64,000 nt of DNA from Thinopyrum elongatum. Taxonomy: Eukaryota; Streptophyta; Magnoliopsida; Poales; Poaceae. The translations under genes and the position numbers were made by a program. The number at the start of each line of letters is the position of its first letter. The first letter of the stretch is position 1. The DNA is taken from NCBI GenBank assembly GCA_011799875.1, contig CM022303.1:280136850-280200849 (forward strand), read 5' to 3'. The notes below the pieces were generated by a model. The model worked only from the letters and a program-made list of their open reading frames with translations. It had not been told where the DNA came from and searched no databases. Shown here piece by piece: positions 21,961 to 33,741 of the stretch.

Positions 21961-24900
21961 TCAAAGGACATTCGAAGATTCTAAGATATTTAGCTCACAC
22001 CGCAACTTGCTAAATCTCTTCTCATCCAAGGGCTTTGTGAAGATATTCGCTAGCTGTTCTTCAGACTTCACGGGATCAATAGAGATGTCACCCTTCAACA
22101 CATGATCTCGAAGAAAATGATGATGAATCTCGATGTGCTTTGTCTTCGAGTGCTGAACTGGGTTATGAGCAATTTTGATGGCACTCTCATTGTCGCAGTA
22201 GAGTGGCACATTCTTCACATTGATGCCGTAGTCCTTGAGGGTTTGCTTCATCCATAGCAATTGAGCACAGCAAGAACCAGCAGCAATATACTCAGCTTCA
22301 GCAGTAGAGAGTGATACGCAGTTCTGCTTCTTCGAGGACCAACATACTAAGGATCGTCCGAGGAAATGGCATGTGCCTGAAGTTGACTTGCGGTCCACAC
22401 GATCACCGGCATAGTCAGAGTCAGAATATCCAATGAGATCAAAAACCGAGCCCTTGGGATACCATAATCCAAGTGTTGGAGTGTGAGCTAGATATCGAAG
22501 AATATGTTTCACAGCCTTATAGTGTGATTCCTTCGGTGTAGCTTGAAAACGGGCACACATGCAAACACTAAGCATAATATCCGGCCTAGATGCACATAGG
22601 TACAATAAAGAACCAATCATGGAGCGGTATACCTTTTGATCGAAGTCTATTCCATTTTCATCAGTGCATAGATGGCCATTTGTGGGCATAGGGATTTTGA
22701 CGCCTCTGCATTCTTGCATACCGAATTTTCTCAGAACGTCCTTGAGGTATTTCTCTTGAGAAATGAAAATGCCATTATGTTGTTGACGAATTTGAAGACC
22801 TAAGAAGAATTTCAATTCTCCCATCATGGACAATTGATATTCCTCACTCATCATGTAAGCAAATTCGTCACTGTAATGTTGGTTAGTACAACCAAAGATA
22901 ATATCATCAACATATATTTGGCACACGAATAATTCATCATCATAGGTTTTGGTGAAAAGAGTTGGGTCGAGTGAACCGGGTTTGAAGCCTTTCTTCATGA
23001 GGAATTCCTTCAGAGTATCATACCACGCCCGAGGGGCCTGCTTGAGGCCATAGAGGGCCTTATTGAGTCTGAAGACTTTGTCAGGATGTTTAGGGTCTTC
23101 AAAACCTGGGGGTTGAGCAACATATACTTCTTCCTCAAGCTTACCATTGAGGAATGCACTTTTCACATCCATTTGATATAAGATGATATTATGATGGGTA
23201 GCATAAGCAAGCAATATGCGAATAGCCTCAAGTCTAGCAACAGGTGCAAAAGTCTCATCGAAATCAATTCCTTCAACCTGTGTGTAGCCTTGAGCTACAA
23301 GACGAGCCTTGTTCCTCACCACTAGACCATTTTCATCTTGCTTGTTGCGGTAGATCCATTTGGTACCGATGATATTGTGCTTGCATGGGTCCGGTCGCTT
23401 GACAAGCTCCCACACATTGTTCAGCTTGAATTGATGTAATTCCTCTTGCATTGCTTGAATCCATTCAGGCTCCAGAAATGCCTCATCAACTTTGGTGGGC
23501 TCTGTGATAGAGACGAAAGCAAAATGCCCACAAAAGTTAGATAAATGTGAAGCTTTTGAGCGAGTCAGAGGACCTGGTGCGTTGATGTCATTGATGATTC
23601 TCTCAATCTGTACTTCATTTGCAACGCGGGGATGAGCAGGTTGACGACTTTGATTTGGCTCAGCATTTTCTTCAGAGCCATTTTCTTCAGATGCGCCAGC
23701 ATGCTGTTCTTCATGTTCTGGAATGATTTCTTCAGCAGATTCTTCGGTAGGAATGACATCCTCAGTAGCTTTGAACTTCATGGTTTCCTCAGGCGTCTTT
23801 TCATCTAGCACAGGAGGTAGGTGCTCTCTTTGCGAGCCGTTAGTTTCATCGAACCGCACATCTACAGTTTCAACAACCTTGTTGTGATAGGCATTGAAGA
23901 CCCTGTAGGTGTGCGAGTCCTTTCCGTAACCAAGCATAAAACCTTCATGTGCTTTCGGTGCAAATTTAGAATTGTGATGTGGATCTCTAATCCAGCATTT
24001 AGCACCGAAGACTTTGAAATAACTCACATTGGGTTTCTTGTCAGTGAGGAGTTCATATGAGGTCTTCTTGAAGAATTTGTGAAGATATACCCTGTTGATG
24101 ATGTGGCATGCAGTATCAATTGCCTCTGGCCAGAAGTGACGAGGTGTCTTGTATTCATCAAGCATGGTGCGAGCCATCTCAACAAGAGTCCTGTTCTTGC
24201 GCTCCACAACGCCATTCTGCTGAGGAGTGTATGGGGCAGATAGTTCATGAGTAATACCAAGTTCATCAAGATAGTCATCAAGACCAGTATTCTTGAACTC
24301 AGTCCCATTGTCACTACGTATATGCTTGATCTTCACGCCGAAATTCATCGAAGCCCTTGAGGAAAATCGTCTGAAGACTTCCTGCACTTCAGTCTTGTAA
24401 GTAATGACATGCACCCATGTGTAACGAGAATAGTCATCAACAATGACAAAGCCATATAGAGATGCTGCATTTGTTAGTGTGGCATAATGAGTAGGGCCAA
24501 AGAGATCCATATGAAGCAATTCAAAAGGACGAGAAGTAGTCATGATAGTCTTTGAGGGGTGCTTGGCTCTAGTCATCTTTCCAGCCTCACAAGCCCCACA
24601 AAGATGATCTTTGAGGAATTTGACACCCTCGATGCCAATGACGTGCTTTTTCTTCACGAGCGTGTGTAAGTTCCTCATGCCAGCATGACCCAGTCGTCGA
24701 TGCCATAGCCAGCCTTCTGAAGCTTTAGCAAGTAGACAAGTGGCAGGCTGTGGTCCTGCAGAGAAATCAACAATATACAAGTCTCCTCTCCTAAAGCCTT
24801 CGAAGACTTTGGAATTGTCAGATTCCATGAGCACTAAGCAACGATATTTGCCAAAGACAACAACCATATCAAGATCACAAAGCATTGAGACAGACATGAG

Positions 24901-25125
24901 GTTGAATCCGAGGGACTCGACAAGCATGACTTTATCCATGTGTCGATCCTTTGAGATTGCAACCCTACCTAGACCCAATACCTTGCTTTTGCCTTTGTCA
25001 GCGTAGGTGATATGCTTCAAGTGTGATGGAGATAAAGGAGTGTTCATCAGTAAGCTCTTGTCACCGGTCATGTGATTTGTACATCCACTATCGAGGACCC
25101 ACTCAGTAGCTTTGGGTAAATCATC
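21961..25125 (-). CDS. pol: SIRE/Maximus pol: protease, integrase, reverse transcriptase, RNase H
   Basis: The frame is open from 25125 to the stop at 21961; the first methionine is at 25071, but the protease active site [11 protein letters not shown] lies upstream of it, so the true protein extends to at least 25125. Counting from the methionine at 25071: integrase zinc-binding H126, H130-type [11 protein letters not shown] with C158/C161, catalytic D189 (HMDLFG), D254 (IRSDNG) and E290 (NGVVERKN), the D-35-E spacing expected of retroviral-type integrases; reverse transcriptase with [20 protein letters not shown] and the YVDD active site near residue 720; RNase H with [22 protein letters not shown] and [11 protein letters not shown]. 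No stops or frameshifts are present, so this is potentially functional. Copia order (integrase before RT). Confidence 0.93.
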   Translation of the reverse strand, partial: DDLPKATEWVLDSGCTNHMTGDKSLLMNTPLSPSHLKHITYADKGKSKVLGLGRVAISKDRHMDKVMLVESLGFNLMSVSMLCDLDMVVVFGKYRCLVLMESDNSKVFEGFRRGDLYIVDFSAGPQPATCLLAKASEGWLWHRRLGHAGMRNLHTLVKKKHVIGIEGVKFLKDHLCGACEAGKMTRAKHPSKTIMTTSRPFELLHMDLFGPTHYATLTNAASLYGFVIVDDYSRYTWVHVITYKTEVQEVFRRFSSRASMNFGVKIKHIRSDNGTEFKNTGLDDYLDELGITHELSAPYTPQQNGVVERKNRTLVEMARTMLDEYKTPRHFWPEAIDTACHIINRVYLHKFFKKTSYELLTDKKPNVSYFKVFGAKCWIRDPHHNSKFAPKAHEGFMLGYGKDSHTYRVFNAYHNKVVETVDVRFDETNGSQREHLPPVLDEKTPEETMKFKATEDVIPTEESAEEIIPEHEEQHAGASEENGSEENAEPNQSRQPAHPRVANEVQIERIINDINAPGPLTRSKASHLSNFCGHFAFVSITEPTKVDEAFLEPEWIQAMQEELHQFKLNNVWELVKRPDPCKHNIIGTKWIYRNKQDENGLVVRNKARLVAQGYTQVEGIDFDETFAPVARLEAIRILLAYATHHNIILYQMDVKSAFLNGKLEEEVYVAQPPGFEDPKHPDKVFRLNKALYGLKQAPRAWYDTLKEFLMKKGFKPGSLDPTLFTKTYDDELFVCQIYVDDIIFGCTNQHYSDEFAYMMSEEYQLSMMGELKFFLGLQIRQQHNGIFISQEKYLKDVLRKFGMQECRGVKIPMPTNGHLCTDENGIDFDQKVYRSMIGSLLYLCASRPDIMLSVCMCARFQATPKESHYKAVKHILRYLAHTPTLGLWYPKGSVFDLIGYSDSDYAGDRVDRKSTSGTCHFLGRSLVCWSSKKQNCVSLSTAEAEYIAAGSCCAQLLWMKQTLKDYGINVKNVPLYCDNESAIKIAHNPVQHSKTKHIEIHHHFLRDHVLKGDISIDPVKSEEQLANIFTKPLDEKRFSKLRCELNILESSNVL

Positions 25126-25382
25126 CTGCAGATGAATTAGTGCATCTTACGAACTCATATACTTCAGAGTGAAGAATATGACATCAAATTCATCAGACAT
25201 ATTTCATCAATTAAAGCAACATATGTATATATAGCAATGTGAGGACGTGAGAAATGAATAAATCATTTGTTAATGATTAGCTTGCGTCCTTTCAAGCAAT
25301 TCAGGTCTCCAGCAAATTCTTCAGACGATTTAGTTCGTCTGGAGACCTGACCCTGCATAAGAGATTAGTTCCTTTTCTTCAC
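25126..25382 (-). other. Putative intron joining gag to pol in the SIRE/Maximus element
   Basis: The gag frame ends ...MWVVKKRN-stop at 25365 and the pol frame upstream of the protease is closed by a TAA at 25147-25149. Removing 25126-25382 (minus-strand GTGAAG...CTGCAG, 257 bp, T-rich before the acceptor) would join gag codon ...MWV directly to [14 protein letters not shown] in the same frame. GT-AG ends and phase 0 are read directly; that splicing happens is inference. Alternatives are internal initiation or a decayed linker. Confidence 0.45.
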
Positions 25383-27974
25383 CACCCACATCTGGAGGGG
25401 TGGCAAAGAGTTCATCATCCTGCGAGCTCCATAAGAGAAAGGTGGCATAGACGACAGACCACTTCGTTTCACATAAGAGGGGTTAGGGTAAGCATATGAA
25501 TAAGCAGAGAAATTCTTCGAGGACTTATGAACATAATGATTTGAAGAATAATGCACATATTCATAGCCCTTAGGCTTTCCCTGCGAAACAGAAGTGTTAG
25601 CACGATGATGTTCATGTGAGGACTTGGATCCATGTGAGGAATTTGATCCATAAGAGGACTTGGATCAATATGAAGAATTTGATCCATAAGAGGACTTGGA
25701 TCCATATGAAGACTTTGGTTCATATGAAGAATTTGATCTGGGGTTCTTATTCTTCACAGGTGGTGTCATGAGGACATTCACCTGAAGACTTTCAAGGCAC
25801 TTTTTGGGAACCCAGATTTTCTTCATAGGGGGACCATTCCTGCAGTTGGATCCAACATATCTAGCAAATACCTCACCATTCTGATTTTTGAACAGTTTAT
25901 AGTTGGAGTCAAATGACTCATCAGATGAATATGAGGATTCACAAGTAAAGCCAGATAAAGTGGATGGATCTACGGGAGGTCCCTTCGCAGCAACCCATGA
26001 GGTTTTGGGATACTGCTCCGGTTTCCAGTAGGTTCCATCAGCATTGAGTTTCCTCTCAAAGGCAATACCCTCTTTCCTAGGGTTCCTGTTCAAGATCTGC
26101 TTTTTGAGCACATCACAAAGAGTCTGATGCCCTTTGAGGCTTTTGTACATGCCTGTCACATACAATTCCTTCAACCCTGCATTTTCGTCAGTGATACTAG
26201 TGGTATCCTCAGATGAGGAATTTATGACCACAGAGATAGTTGAAGAATTTGCAGCAATGGAAGCATTTGAACATTCAGGTGAAGAATTAGCAGTTTCACG
26301 TTCAATGCATTTCAAGCATGGTGGAATAAATTCTTCCTGAGCGGAACTGATCTGTTGAGCAAGCAAAGAATCATTTTCCTTCTGAAGATCTTCATGACTC
26401 ACCCTTAGCTTCTCAAGATCTTGCTTTCTTTGAAGAAATTCATAAGAAAGCTTCTCATGATCGGCTAGGAGAGTTTCATGACGACCTTGAAGGTTGTCAA
26501 ACTTAGACTGTAGTTGCTGAAGATTATCAGTCAGTGTTTGAGTTCGATCCATTTCCTCACCTAACAGATCATCGCTTTTGTCTAGCATATTTTGAACCTT
26601 TTCCAAAGCCTTTTGTTGTTTAACAGCAATATTAGCAAGTTTGGAATAGCTGGGTTTGAGGTTATCATCAGATTCATCCTCACTTGACTCAGAGGAGGGA
26701 TATTTGAATACCTTGGCACCTTTTGCCATGAAGCAGTAGGTGGGAGCATAGTCATCGTTGCCGTCATCAGTAGTGTTGGGGAAGCCATTTTCCTCAGTGT
26801 TGAAGATGGACTTGCTAACGTAAGCAGTAGCGAGGGCTAGGCTCGCCACACCAGAGTCTGACTCCTCAGATGCCTCCTCTTCCTCATGTTCCTCAGATTC
26901 AGCTTCAGAGTCCATTTCCTTGCCAATGAATGCCCGAGCTTTCTTGGAGCTGCTCTTCTTGTGAGATGAAGACTTTGAAGATCTTGACGATGAGGACTTT
27001 GAAGATTTCTTCTTCTTCTTAGAGTCATCTGAACTATCATCCTTGTATTTCTTCTTCTTTGATTCCTTCTCCCACTGAGGACAATCAGTAATGTAGTGAC
27101 CAGGTTTCTTGCATTTATGGCAAGTTCTCTTCTTGTAATCACGGGATGAGGAATCTAATTTCATGTCATCACCTCTTGAGGATTTTCCAAATCGGCTACG
27201 TCTAGAGAACTTCTGGAATTTCCTCACGAGCATTGCTAGCTCCTGACTCAGTTCTTCAGGATCACCAAGGCTGCTACCAGAATCTTCATCTTCAGATTCA
27301 GAGACTGCCTTGGCTTTCAGTGCACGAGATCTACCATAGCTAGGTCCGTAGAGATCTCTCTTCTCAGCTAGTTGGAATTCATGAGTATTTAGCCTCTTGA
27401 GGATATCAGCAGGATCAAGTGACTTGTAGTCTCCACGTTCTTGAATCATCAGTGCCAGTGTATCGAATGAAGAATCGAGTGACCTCAGCAATTTCTTCAC
27501 CACCTCATGGTCGGTGATGTCAGTGGCACCCAGTGCTTGAAGCTCGTTTGAAATGTCAGTGAGGCGATCAAAGGTTTGCTGAACATTTTCGTTGTCGAGT
27601 CTTTTGAAGCGGTTGAAGAGATTGCGAAGAACGTCAACTCGAGAGTCACGTTGAGTTGAGACTCCTTCGTTGACCTTGGACAGCCTATCCCAGATAAGCT
27701 TAGCTGTCTCCAAAGCACTCACTCTGCCATACTGCCCTTTGCTCAGATGGCCACATATGATATTCTTCGCTTGAGAGTCGAGTTGCTTGAATCTCTTCAC
27801 ATCAGCAGTGTTTACGGAAGGAGTGACAGAGGGAACACCCTTTTCCACAACATACCAGAGGTCGTTGTCAATTGCCTCAAGATGCATGCGCATCTTGTTC
27901 TTCCAGTAGGGGTAGTCCGTCCCATCGAAGGTAGGACACCCAGCTGAGACCTTGATCATGCCTGCAGTCGACAT
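25365..27974 (-). pseudogene. gag: SIRE/Maximus gag, one nonsense codon
   Basis: From the methionine at 27974 the frame begins with a gag domain of UBN2/Copia type (FDGTDYPYWKNKMRMHLEA near residue 15), continues through the capsid region, has a CCHC zinc knuckle CHKCKKPGHYITDC near residue 290, a lysine/serine-rich and acidic stretch, a coiled-coil-like region around residues 470-560, and a C-terminal repeat of KSSYGS units. A TGA at 25665-25667 replaces a GGA glycine codon of the repeat; the frame then continues to a TAA at 25365 (869 codons without the mutation). It would encode the nucleocapsid that packages the element RNA. The single nonsense near the C-terminus may or may not abolish gag function, but it would block a gag-pol fusion. 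Confidence 0.88.
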
Positions 27975-28027
27975 AACTAAAACTCCAGGTGGTTAAACCA
28001 AAATCACACAGAACAAGGGAGTACCTT

Positions 28028-28039
28028 GCTCTGATACCA
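28028..28039 (-). promoter_or_regulatory. SIRE/Maximus primer-binding site (initiator Met tRNA)
   Basis: Minus-strand TGGTATCAGAGC lies two bases inside the 5' LTR, the 12-base complement of the plant initiator Met tRNA end that is standard for Copia elements. Confidence 0.93.
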
Positions 28040-28041
28040 AT

Positions 28042-29569
28042 TGAAAGTGCGTTATATCGACTAGAGGGGGGTGAATAGGCGATTTTTACAAATTCGTCAC
28101 TGAGGAATTTCAAGGTGAGGAAATTCCTAAGCGACGAACTACTTAGCAGCGGAATGAGTACTCAGATGCAAGCATAACAGAGCAGTAGCACAGTCATCAT
28201 GATGAAATGAAAACAAGCACAGAGTACGAGTAGCGTAAACACAGGATAAGCAGGCTGAAGACAAACTGACTAAAGAATTTGAACTGAGGAAATTGAGAAA
28301 GTCTTCAGACAAAGTCTTCAAACAGTAATGATCAAATACATAGCAAGTATGCGAGGAAATGAAAGGGTTGAGGAAATAGAACCAGTAGCTCGGTGAAGAC
28401 AATGATTTGGTAGACCAGTTCCAACTGCTGTGACAGTTGTACGTCTGGTTGGAGCGGCTAGGTATTTAAACCTGAGGACACACAGTCCCGGACACCCAGT
28501 CCTGAACACACAGTCCAGGACACCTAGTCCTCACCGTATTCTCCTTGAGCTAAGGTCACACAGACCTCGCCCAACCACTCGTGGTAAGTCTTCAGGTGAC
28601 TTCCAAACCTTCACATACTCGGTCACTCGGCAATCCACAATTTCCTCTTGGATGCTCTAGACCATGACGCCTAACCGTCTGGAGGATGCACAGTCCTCAA
28701 AGGTAACAAGCGTCGGTTCCACACAGGAACAATCTCTTCAGTGATGCTCAATCACTTTGGGTTTGTAGGTGTTTGGGTTTTTGGGTTTTTCCTCACTTGA
28801 TGATTTTCGCTCAAAGTCCTCGGAGGATGGGATGCTCTAAATGACAAGTGTCAATGTATCTCTCGGAGCAGCCAACCAGCTAGTGGTTGAAGAGGGCGGC
28901 TATTTATAGCCTAGGGAGCAGCCCGACATGATAAGACATAAATGCCCTTCAATGATATGACCGTTAGGTGGGTAGATATTTTGGGACAGCTGGCACGTAG
29001 CACAGCAACGGTCGGAAATTTGAGTATCAAATTCCTCAGGGCTATCATGTTCCTCACTTGTAGGCAATCCGCACTGGCGAATTTCTAACTCCTCAGTCAG
29101 AACAAATTCCTCAGAGAACAGAAGAACTTCGTCTCTGTCACTGAAGAACTTGACTAGACTGTATGAGATTTCCAATGGCTTCACTCGAAAGGATTGGGTA
29201 GGTGTAGGATTTTGAGTTGAGCATCACTTGGAAACTTTTCCTTAGTTTTACCTCGACCCCCTTTAACAGTACGGTGTTTCCTATGACTCAAGAAGAAGAA
29301 AATGAAACTACGAAAACAAAAGTCTTCACGCTTCATAATCCTCGCATGAATATCAAGTCTTCAGGGTCACACCAATTTCTTCACTTTCAAAGTCTTCAAG
29401 AAAACCAAAGTCTTCAGTTGAAGACATTCATTTTAGGGGTCGACATTCATCGTAATTAACAAACTCCTCATAGACTTATAGACATGTGTACACTCACAAA
29501 CACATTAGACCCTTAACCTATAAGTCTTCAATACACCAAAATCACTAAGGGGCACTAGATGCACTTACA
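28042..29569 (-). repeat. SIRE/Maximus element 5' LTR (1528 bp)
   Basis: Nearly identical to the 3' LTR at 14867-16395. On the minus strand transcription would start within it and read through gag toward lower coordinates. Between ~28900 and 28915 the minus strand reads ccctaggctataaatagcc, a TATA-box-like ctataaata shared with the other LTR. Confidence 0.95.
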
Positions 29570-29574
29570 GTGTT

Positions 29575-30813
29575 TCAAAAGGGTTATCAGTTCTTGATTT
29601 TTACAAAGGCTATAAGCCACCGGGTTACATCTTGGAGTACAATGGATGCACATTAAGTTGCCATCGGCCAAGAGCCGCCAGTATTATGATTGAGGTTTTT
29701 AAAGCTGCTTCAGAGCAATGGCTATTATTCCTTCACATAAAAATATCGGCTCACAGCAGAGAGCATGGTTCAATATTGAATATGCAAGGCGTTCAGCAAC
29801 ATCATCCGAATAATGGATATGGTTTTATTTTACAATGAAAGGAATAGTCCCGAGTCGCTGTAGGCACACGACCCGGCACTTGGGGGCTACATTATTCAAA
29901 TCATGATTATATCAAGTATGCAAGTCCCATGTCGCTGCAAGCATGCACCATGACACTTGGGGGCTAATGCAAGGTCATTTTTAACTCGCCTTATTGAAGA
30001 CCCGACTCATCACATTGTAATGAGCCGGCCCTTGGGGGCTACTAATTGCTCCTATCAAAGGTAACCCGAAACTTGGGAGCTACATCATATGCTATTATTT
30101 TCAATGAAGTACATACAAAGTCCCTGCTCATTATTACATAATGACCTGGCACTTGGGGGCTACACATGGGAAGTACAAAATGGTCAGTTTATGATTGGTG
30201 ACCTACATTAACAAACCGGTTTTCTCCAAAGTTGCAGTATTTATATTGAAGCAAGTCTTAAGATGTTACTACGCTCCCTTCTTAAGACTTGGGGGCTACA
30301 GGTGATATGCATATAAGGGAGGTACACTTTCAAGCTTGGTGTTAGCAACAATTATGACTCGGTGCCATCAATATTTACAAATCGGCAATTTTGGCAATCA
30401 TAACTCGGCAAGCTCTACATCTTTAAGCCGGCTGAAAATTAGATGAGTATTTCAAGACCAATATTTTTGTCAAGCTAGAGCATTGGAAGCCGAGTCAAAT
30501 GGATTATTCTTTATAATATTTTTCTGCAAGAAGCCAATGTCAGCAAATTGACTATGAAGCCGGTCTATTGACCCGGACTTTTCAGAAGAAGTGCCCGGAT
30601 TTTTTACATTGGCAAAGTTTGAACATATCTGCCAAAGGAGATTTTCTATGAGGTCATGGACACGTATCAAGGAGGAAATGACAAAGACCTAAGGATGATC
30701 AGGTGCTGGCTCAAAAAACTTTTAACCCGGAGCCCAACCTGTCAAATTTGTTCTTGTGTTTATTTTGCAGGATCAGTTTAACATGGATAAATCCAAATTA
30801 AACTGGGGGCTAA
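29575..30813 (+). repeat. Element D 3' interior: array of PPT-like cttgggggcta motifs
   Basis: The true polypurine tract aactgggggctaa ends at 30813. Upstream, cttgggggcta or near-copies occur at about 29879, 29957, 30031, 30072 (cttgggagcta), 30152 and 30289, all on the same strand, each after a pyrimidine-poor cac or gac context and often after ccggc or cgac. A diverged coding-like stretch at 29632-29838 has no recognised domain. No gene is supported. Confidence 0.85.
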
Positions 30814-31431
30814 TGTCGGGGATATACCCCGCGGTATGACCCGGCAGGAAGTATGACCCGGCCGGACTTGGCGACTCACTAAGTGACCCGCCCGGATCTC
30901 TCCACTCACTGATGACCCGGCCGGGCCTGGTGACTCATTGGTGACCCCGCAGGCGGGTCAGAGGAGCGACAAGACCCGGTGGCCCAGAAGGCGGCTCATG
31001 GAAGGCCGGCTCATGTTATGGTAGGCCGGCTTGTGAAAGAAGACATAAGGAATATTCCCTTACAAAGGAAGCAAGACTAGGACTCCACTTGTAATAGAGT
31101 AGTCCTAATCCTACTAGGACTCCACATGTAACCCGCCCCTCCAACTTATATAAGGAGGGGCAGGGCACCCCAAGTTGGACAAGTTGAGACAGACAAGTTA
31201 ATAGCTCTCGAGGGAGAGGTAGCGAAAGAGCACCCTTGTAATCATGAGCATCATCATCATCAATATCAATGAAGCAGGATGTAGGCTTTTACCTCCACCG
31301 TGAGGGGCCAAACCTGGGTAAAACCTCGCGTCTCTCGTCCCACTCAACCCCTCTCAAGCTACCACATAGATGCGTTGGCCTCACGACTAAGTCCTTTTCA
31401 CAAGGACATCTGCCGTGACAAATCCACGACA
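30814..31431 (+). repeat. Element D 3' LTR (618 bp)
   Basis: Matches 9817-10451 with ~16 substitutions and a few indels by hand count. Includes the same TATA-like cttatataagg at about 31144-31154. The TSD ccatc follows at 31432-31436. Confidence 0.93.
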
Positions 31432-33674
31432 CCATCCTTAAAGGTATAATTAGCAAGCATGGTGGATATTGCAGCTTCCAGTATTTTTCTCTTATTGGTG
31501 ATGATGTCTTTCATGTACTTTGCATAAGGAGGCATTTTTAAGATGTCAGTCAAGCGAGTACGCAAAAAGACTGGCCTAAGCATCTCAGCAAAGCGTTCAA
31601 ATTCTTCATCATCTTTCTTTTTAGTTGACTTAGGTGGAAAAGGCATAGGTTTTTGAACCCACGGTTCTCTTTCCTTACCATGTTTTCTAGCAACAAAGAC
31701 TCTTTTATCATATCTTTTATTCTTGGTTTGTGGGTTATCAAGATCAGCTGCTGGTTCTATCTCAACATCATTATCTAGTTCTTTATTATTTATTTGAGTG
31801 TCTTCATGAACCTCATCATTATCTTTTTCATTATCAAAAGGTGAGTGTTCATTACCAAATTGAGTTTCAGCATCAGAGATAGAGGCTTCATTATCATCAT
31901 CAGGAGGTTTTTCTACTTCAGGTTCACTAGAGGCATGCAAAGTCCTATCATTTTTCTTCTTCTTTTTCTTTTTAGAAGGACTAGGTGCATCAGTGTTAAC
32001 TCTTTGAGAGTCTTGTTCGATTCTTTTTGGGTGTCCCCCAGGATAAAGTGGTTCCTGAGTCATTTTTCCTCCTCTAGTTGCTACTCTAACAGCAAAGTCA
32101 CTAATATTATTGTTCATTTCATCAAACAATTCTCTTTGAGATTTAGCAACTTGTTCTAATTGAGTTTGAACCATAGAGACATGTTTACCCACACCTCTAA
32201 CATCATTTGAGATTCTAAATAACAAGTCACTCAAGCGAGCAATCACATCAGAATTGTATTTCAATTGTTTCATAACATTTGCATTGAAGTGATCTTGTTT
32301 TCTAATGTAGTTTTCAAACTCATAAAGGCATTGACTAGGATGCATATTGTAAGGATTGTCATTGTCATTGAATTTCATTAAATAATTTACCTCTACCACC
32401 TTAGGTGGTGGTGGTGTATCAAGCCCATGTACTTCTTCAATAGAAGGTAAATTTTTGGCATCCTCAGCTTTAATACCTTTTTCTTTCATAGATTTCTTTG
32501 CCTCTTGCATATCTTCAGGACTGAGATATAAGATACCCCTCTTCTTTGGAGTAGGTTTGAGTGGTGGTTCAGGAAGAGTCCAATCATCATAATTTTTCAA
32601 TATGTTATTCAATAATTCTTCATCTTGTCCAATAGTTCGTTCCCTGTAAACACAACCAGCACAACTATCTAGGAAATCCCTGGAAGCATCGGTTAGTCCA
32701 TTATAGAAGATATCAAGTATTTCATTTTTCTTAAGAGGATGATCAGGCAAAGCATTAAGCAATTGGAGAAGCCTCCCCCAAGCTTGTGGGAGACTCTCTT
32801 CTTTAATTTGCACAAAGTTAAATATTTCCTGTAAGGCAGCTTGTTTCTTATGAGCAGGAAAATATTTTTTAGAGAAATAATAAATCATATCCTGGGGACT
32901 ACGCACACAACCAGGAGCAAGAGTATTATACCAAGTCTTAGCATCACCCTTTAATGAGAACGGAAATAATTTGAGAATATAATAGTAGCGAATTTCCTCA
33001 TCATGAGCAAATAGGGTGGCTATGTCATTCAACTTAGTAAGATGTGCCACAACAGTTTCAGTTTCATAACCATGGAAAGGATCAGATTCAACCAAAGTAA
33101 TTAACTCTGGGTCGACAGAGAATTCATAATCCTTATCATCAACAAAGATAGGTGAAGTAGAAAACTTAGGATCACATTTCATTCTAGCATTCAGAGATTT
33201 TTCTTTAAGTTTGCATAATAATTTCTTCAGATCATCCCTATCTTTGCAAGCAAGAAAGTCTCTAGTAGTCTCCTCATCCATAACATAACCTTCCGGTATC
33301 TTAGGCAATTCATATCTAGGAGAACTAGGTCTAATAGGTGTTTCAAGATTTTCAGTTTCAAGCTCTTCATCAGTTTCAACAATTTCATCGGTTTTAGCAT
33401 TCTCAAAAGCTTTAGTTCTAGCAAGTTGTTCATCAAGAAATTCACCTAGTGGCACATTATCATCAAGCAAGGTACTAGCATCATCATGGATATCATTCAT
33501 AGTAGAAGTAGCATCATCAATGACTTGCGACATATCAGGATTAATAGCATGTGGAGGTGTTGCAAGTCTACTTATAACAGAAGGTCAATCAAGTGCAGAG
33601 CTAGATGGCAGTTCCTTACCTCCCCTCGTCTTAGAGGGAAAAATCTTTGTCTTTGCATCCTTCAGATTCTTCAT
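31432..33674 (-). pseudogene. gag: Element B gag (Athila type), 5' part of interrupted gag-pro
   Basis: The start codon at 33672-33674 aligns with the gag start of element A (MRNLKD against MKNLKD). A TGA at 33585-33587 stops it after about 29 codons where element A has TCA (serine). Beyond that the frame is open to the element D junction. Recognisable gag features: IATLFAHDEEIRYYYILKLFPFSLKGDAKTW, the capsid segment QDMIYYFSKKYFPAHKKQAAL and FNFVQIKEESLPQAWGRL, typical of retrotransposon gag, then a lysine-rich linker and TDILKMPPYAKYMKDI just before the protease. I see no CCHC zinc knuckle. The protein would form the virus-like particle. Two lesions (nonsense, insertion of D) make it dead. 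Confidence 0.85.
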
Positions 33675-33720
33675 AGTGATAATTTGATAATAATCCCAAA
33701 TGACTCAACAATTATAGCTA

Positions 33721-33741
33721 TGCTCCCCCGCAACGGCGCCA
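33721..33741 (-). promoter_or_regulatory. Element B primer-binding site (tRNA-Asp type)
   Basis: Minus-strand TGGCGCCGTTGCGGGGGAG, 11 bases inside the 5' LTR, resembles the complement of the plant tRNA-Asp 3' end (TGGCGCCGTTGCCGGGG) with one mismatch. The same site in element A is at 41453-41470. Confidence 0.75.

Larger units (their letters stand above)
14867..29569 (-). mobile_element. SIRE/Maximus-type Copia retrotransposon with third ORF, young
   Basis: Bounded by LTRs with TG...CA ends and a perfect TSD gtgtt (14862-14866 and 29570-29574). Minus-strand order: 5' LTR, Met-tRNA PBS, gag, protease-integrase-RT-RNase H, a 1299-codon third ORF, PPT, 3' LTR. Integrase before RT makes it Copia; gag size, long LTRs and the extra downstream ORF place it in the SIRE/Maximus lineage. 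The LTRs differ by about 9 substitutions and one indel over ~1528 bp by my comparison; at the commonly used grass rate of 1.3e-8 per site per year that is roughly 0.2-0.3 million years. Total length is 14.7 kb. Confidence 0.95.
9817..31431 (+). mobile_element. Element D: non-autonomous LTR element (LARD-like) with captured gene fragment
   Basis: LTRs open TGTCGGGGATATACC and close AATCCACGACA, with a perfect TSD ccatc (9812-9816 and 31432-31436). The PBS at 10454 follows the left LTR and the PPT at 30800-30813 precedes the right LTR, so the element reads on the plus strand. Removing the nested SIRE element leaves ~5.6 kb of interior without any recognisable gag, protease, RT or integrase. It holds a GC-rich block, an RBP45/47-like gene fragment, tandem repeats and repeated PPT-like motifs. 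LTR divergence is about 16 substitutions in ~600 aligned bases (my hand count). The superfamily is uncertain; a tRNA-Lys type PBS and 5-bp TSD suggest Gypsy-derived. Confidence 0.93.
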
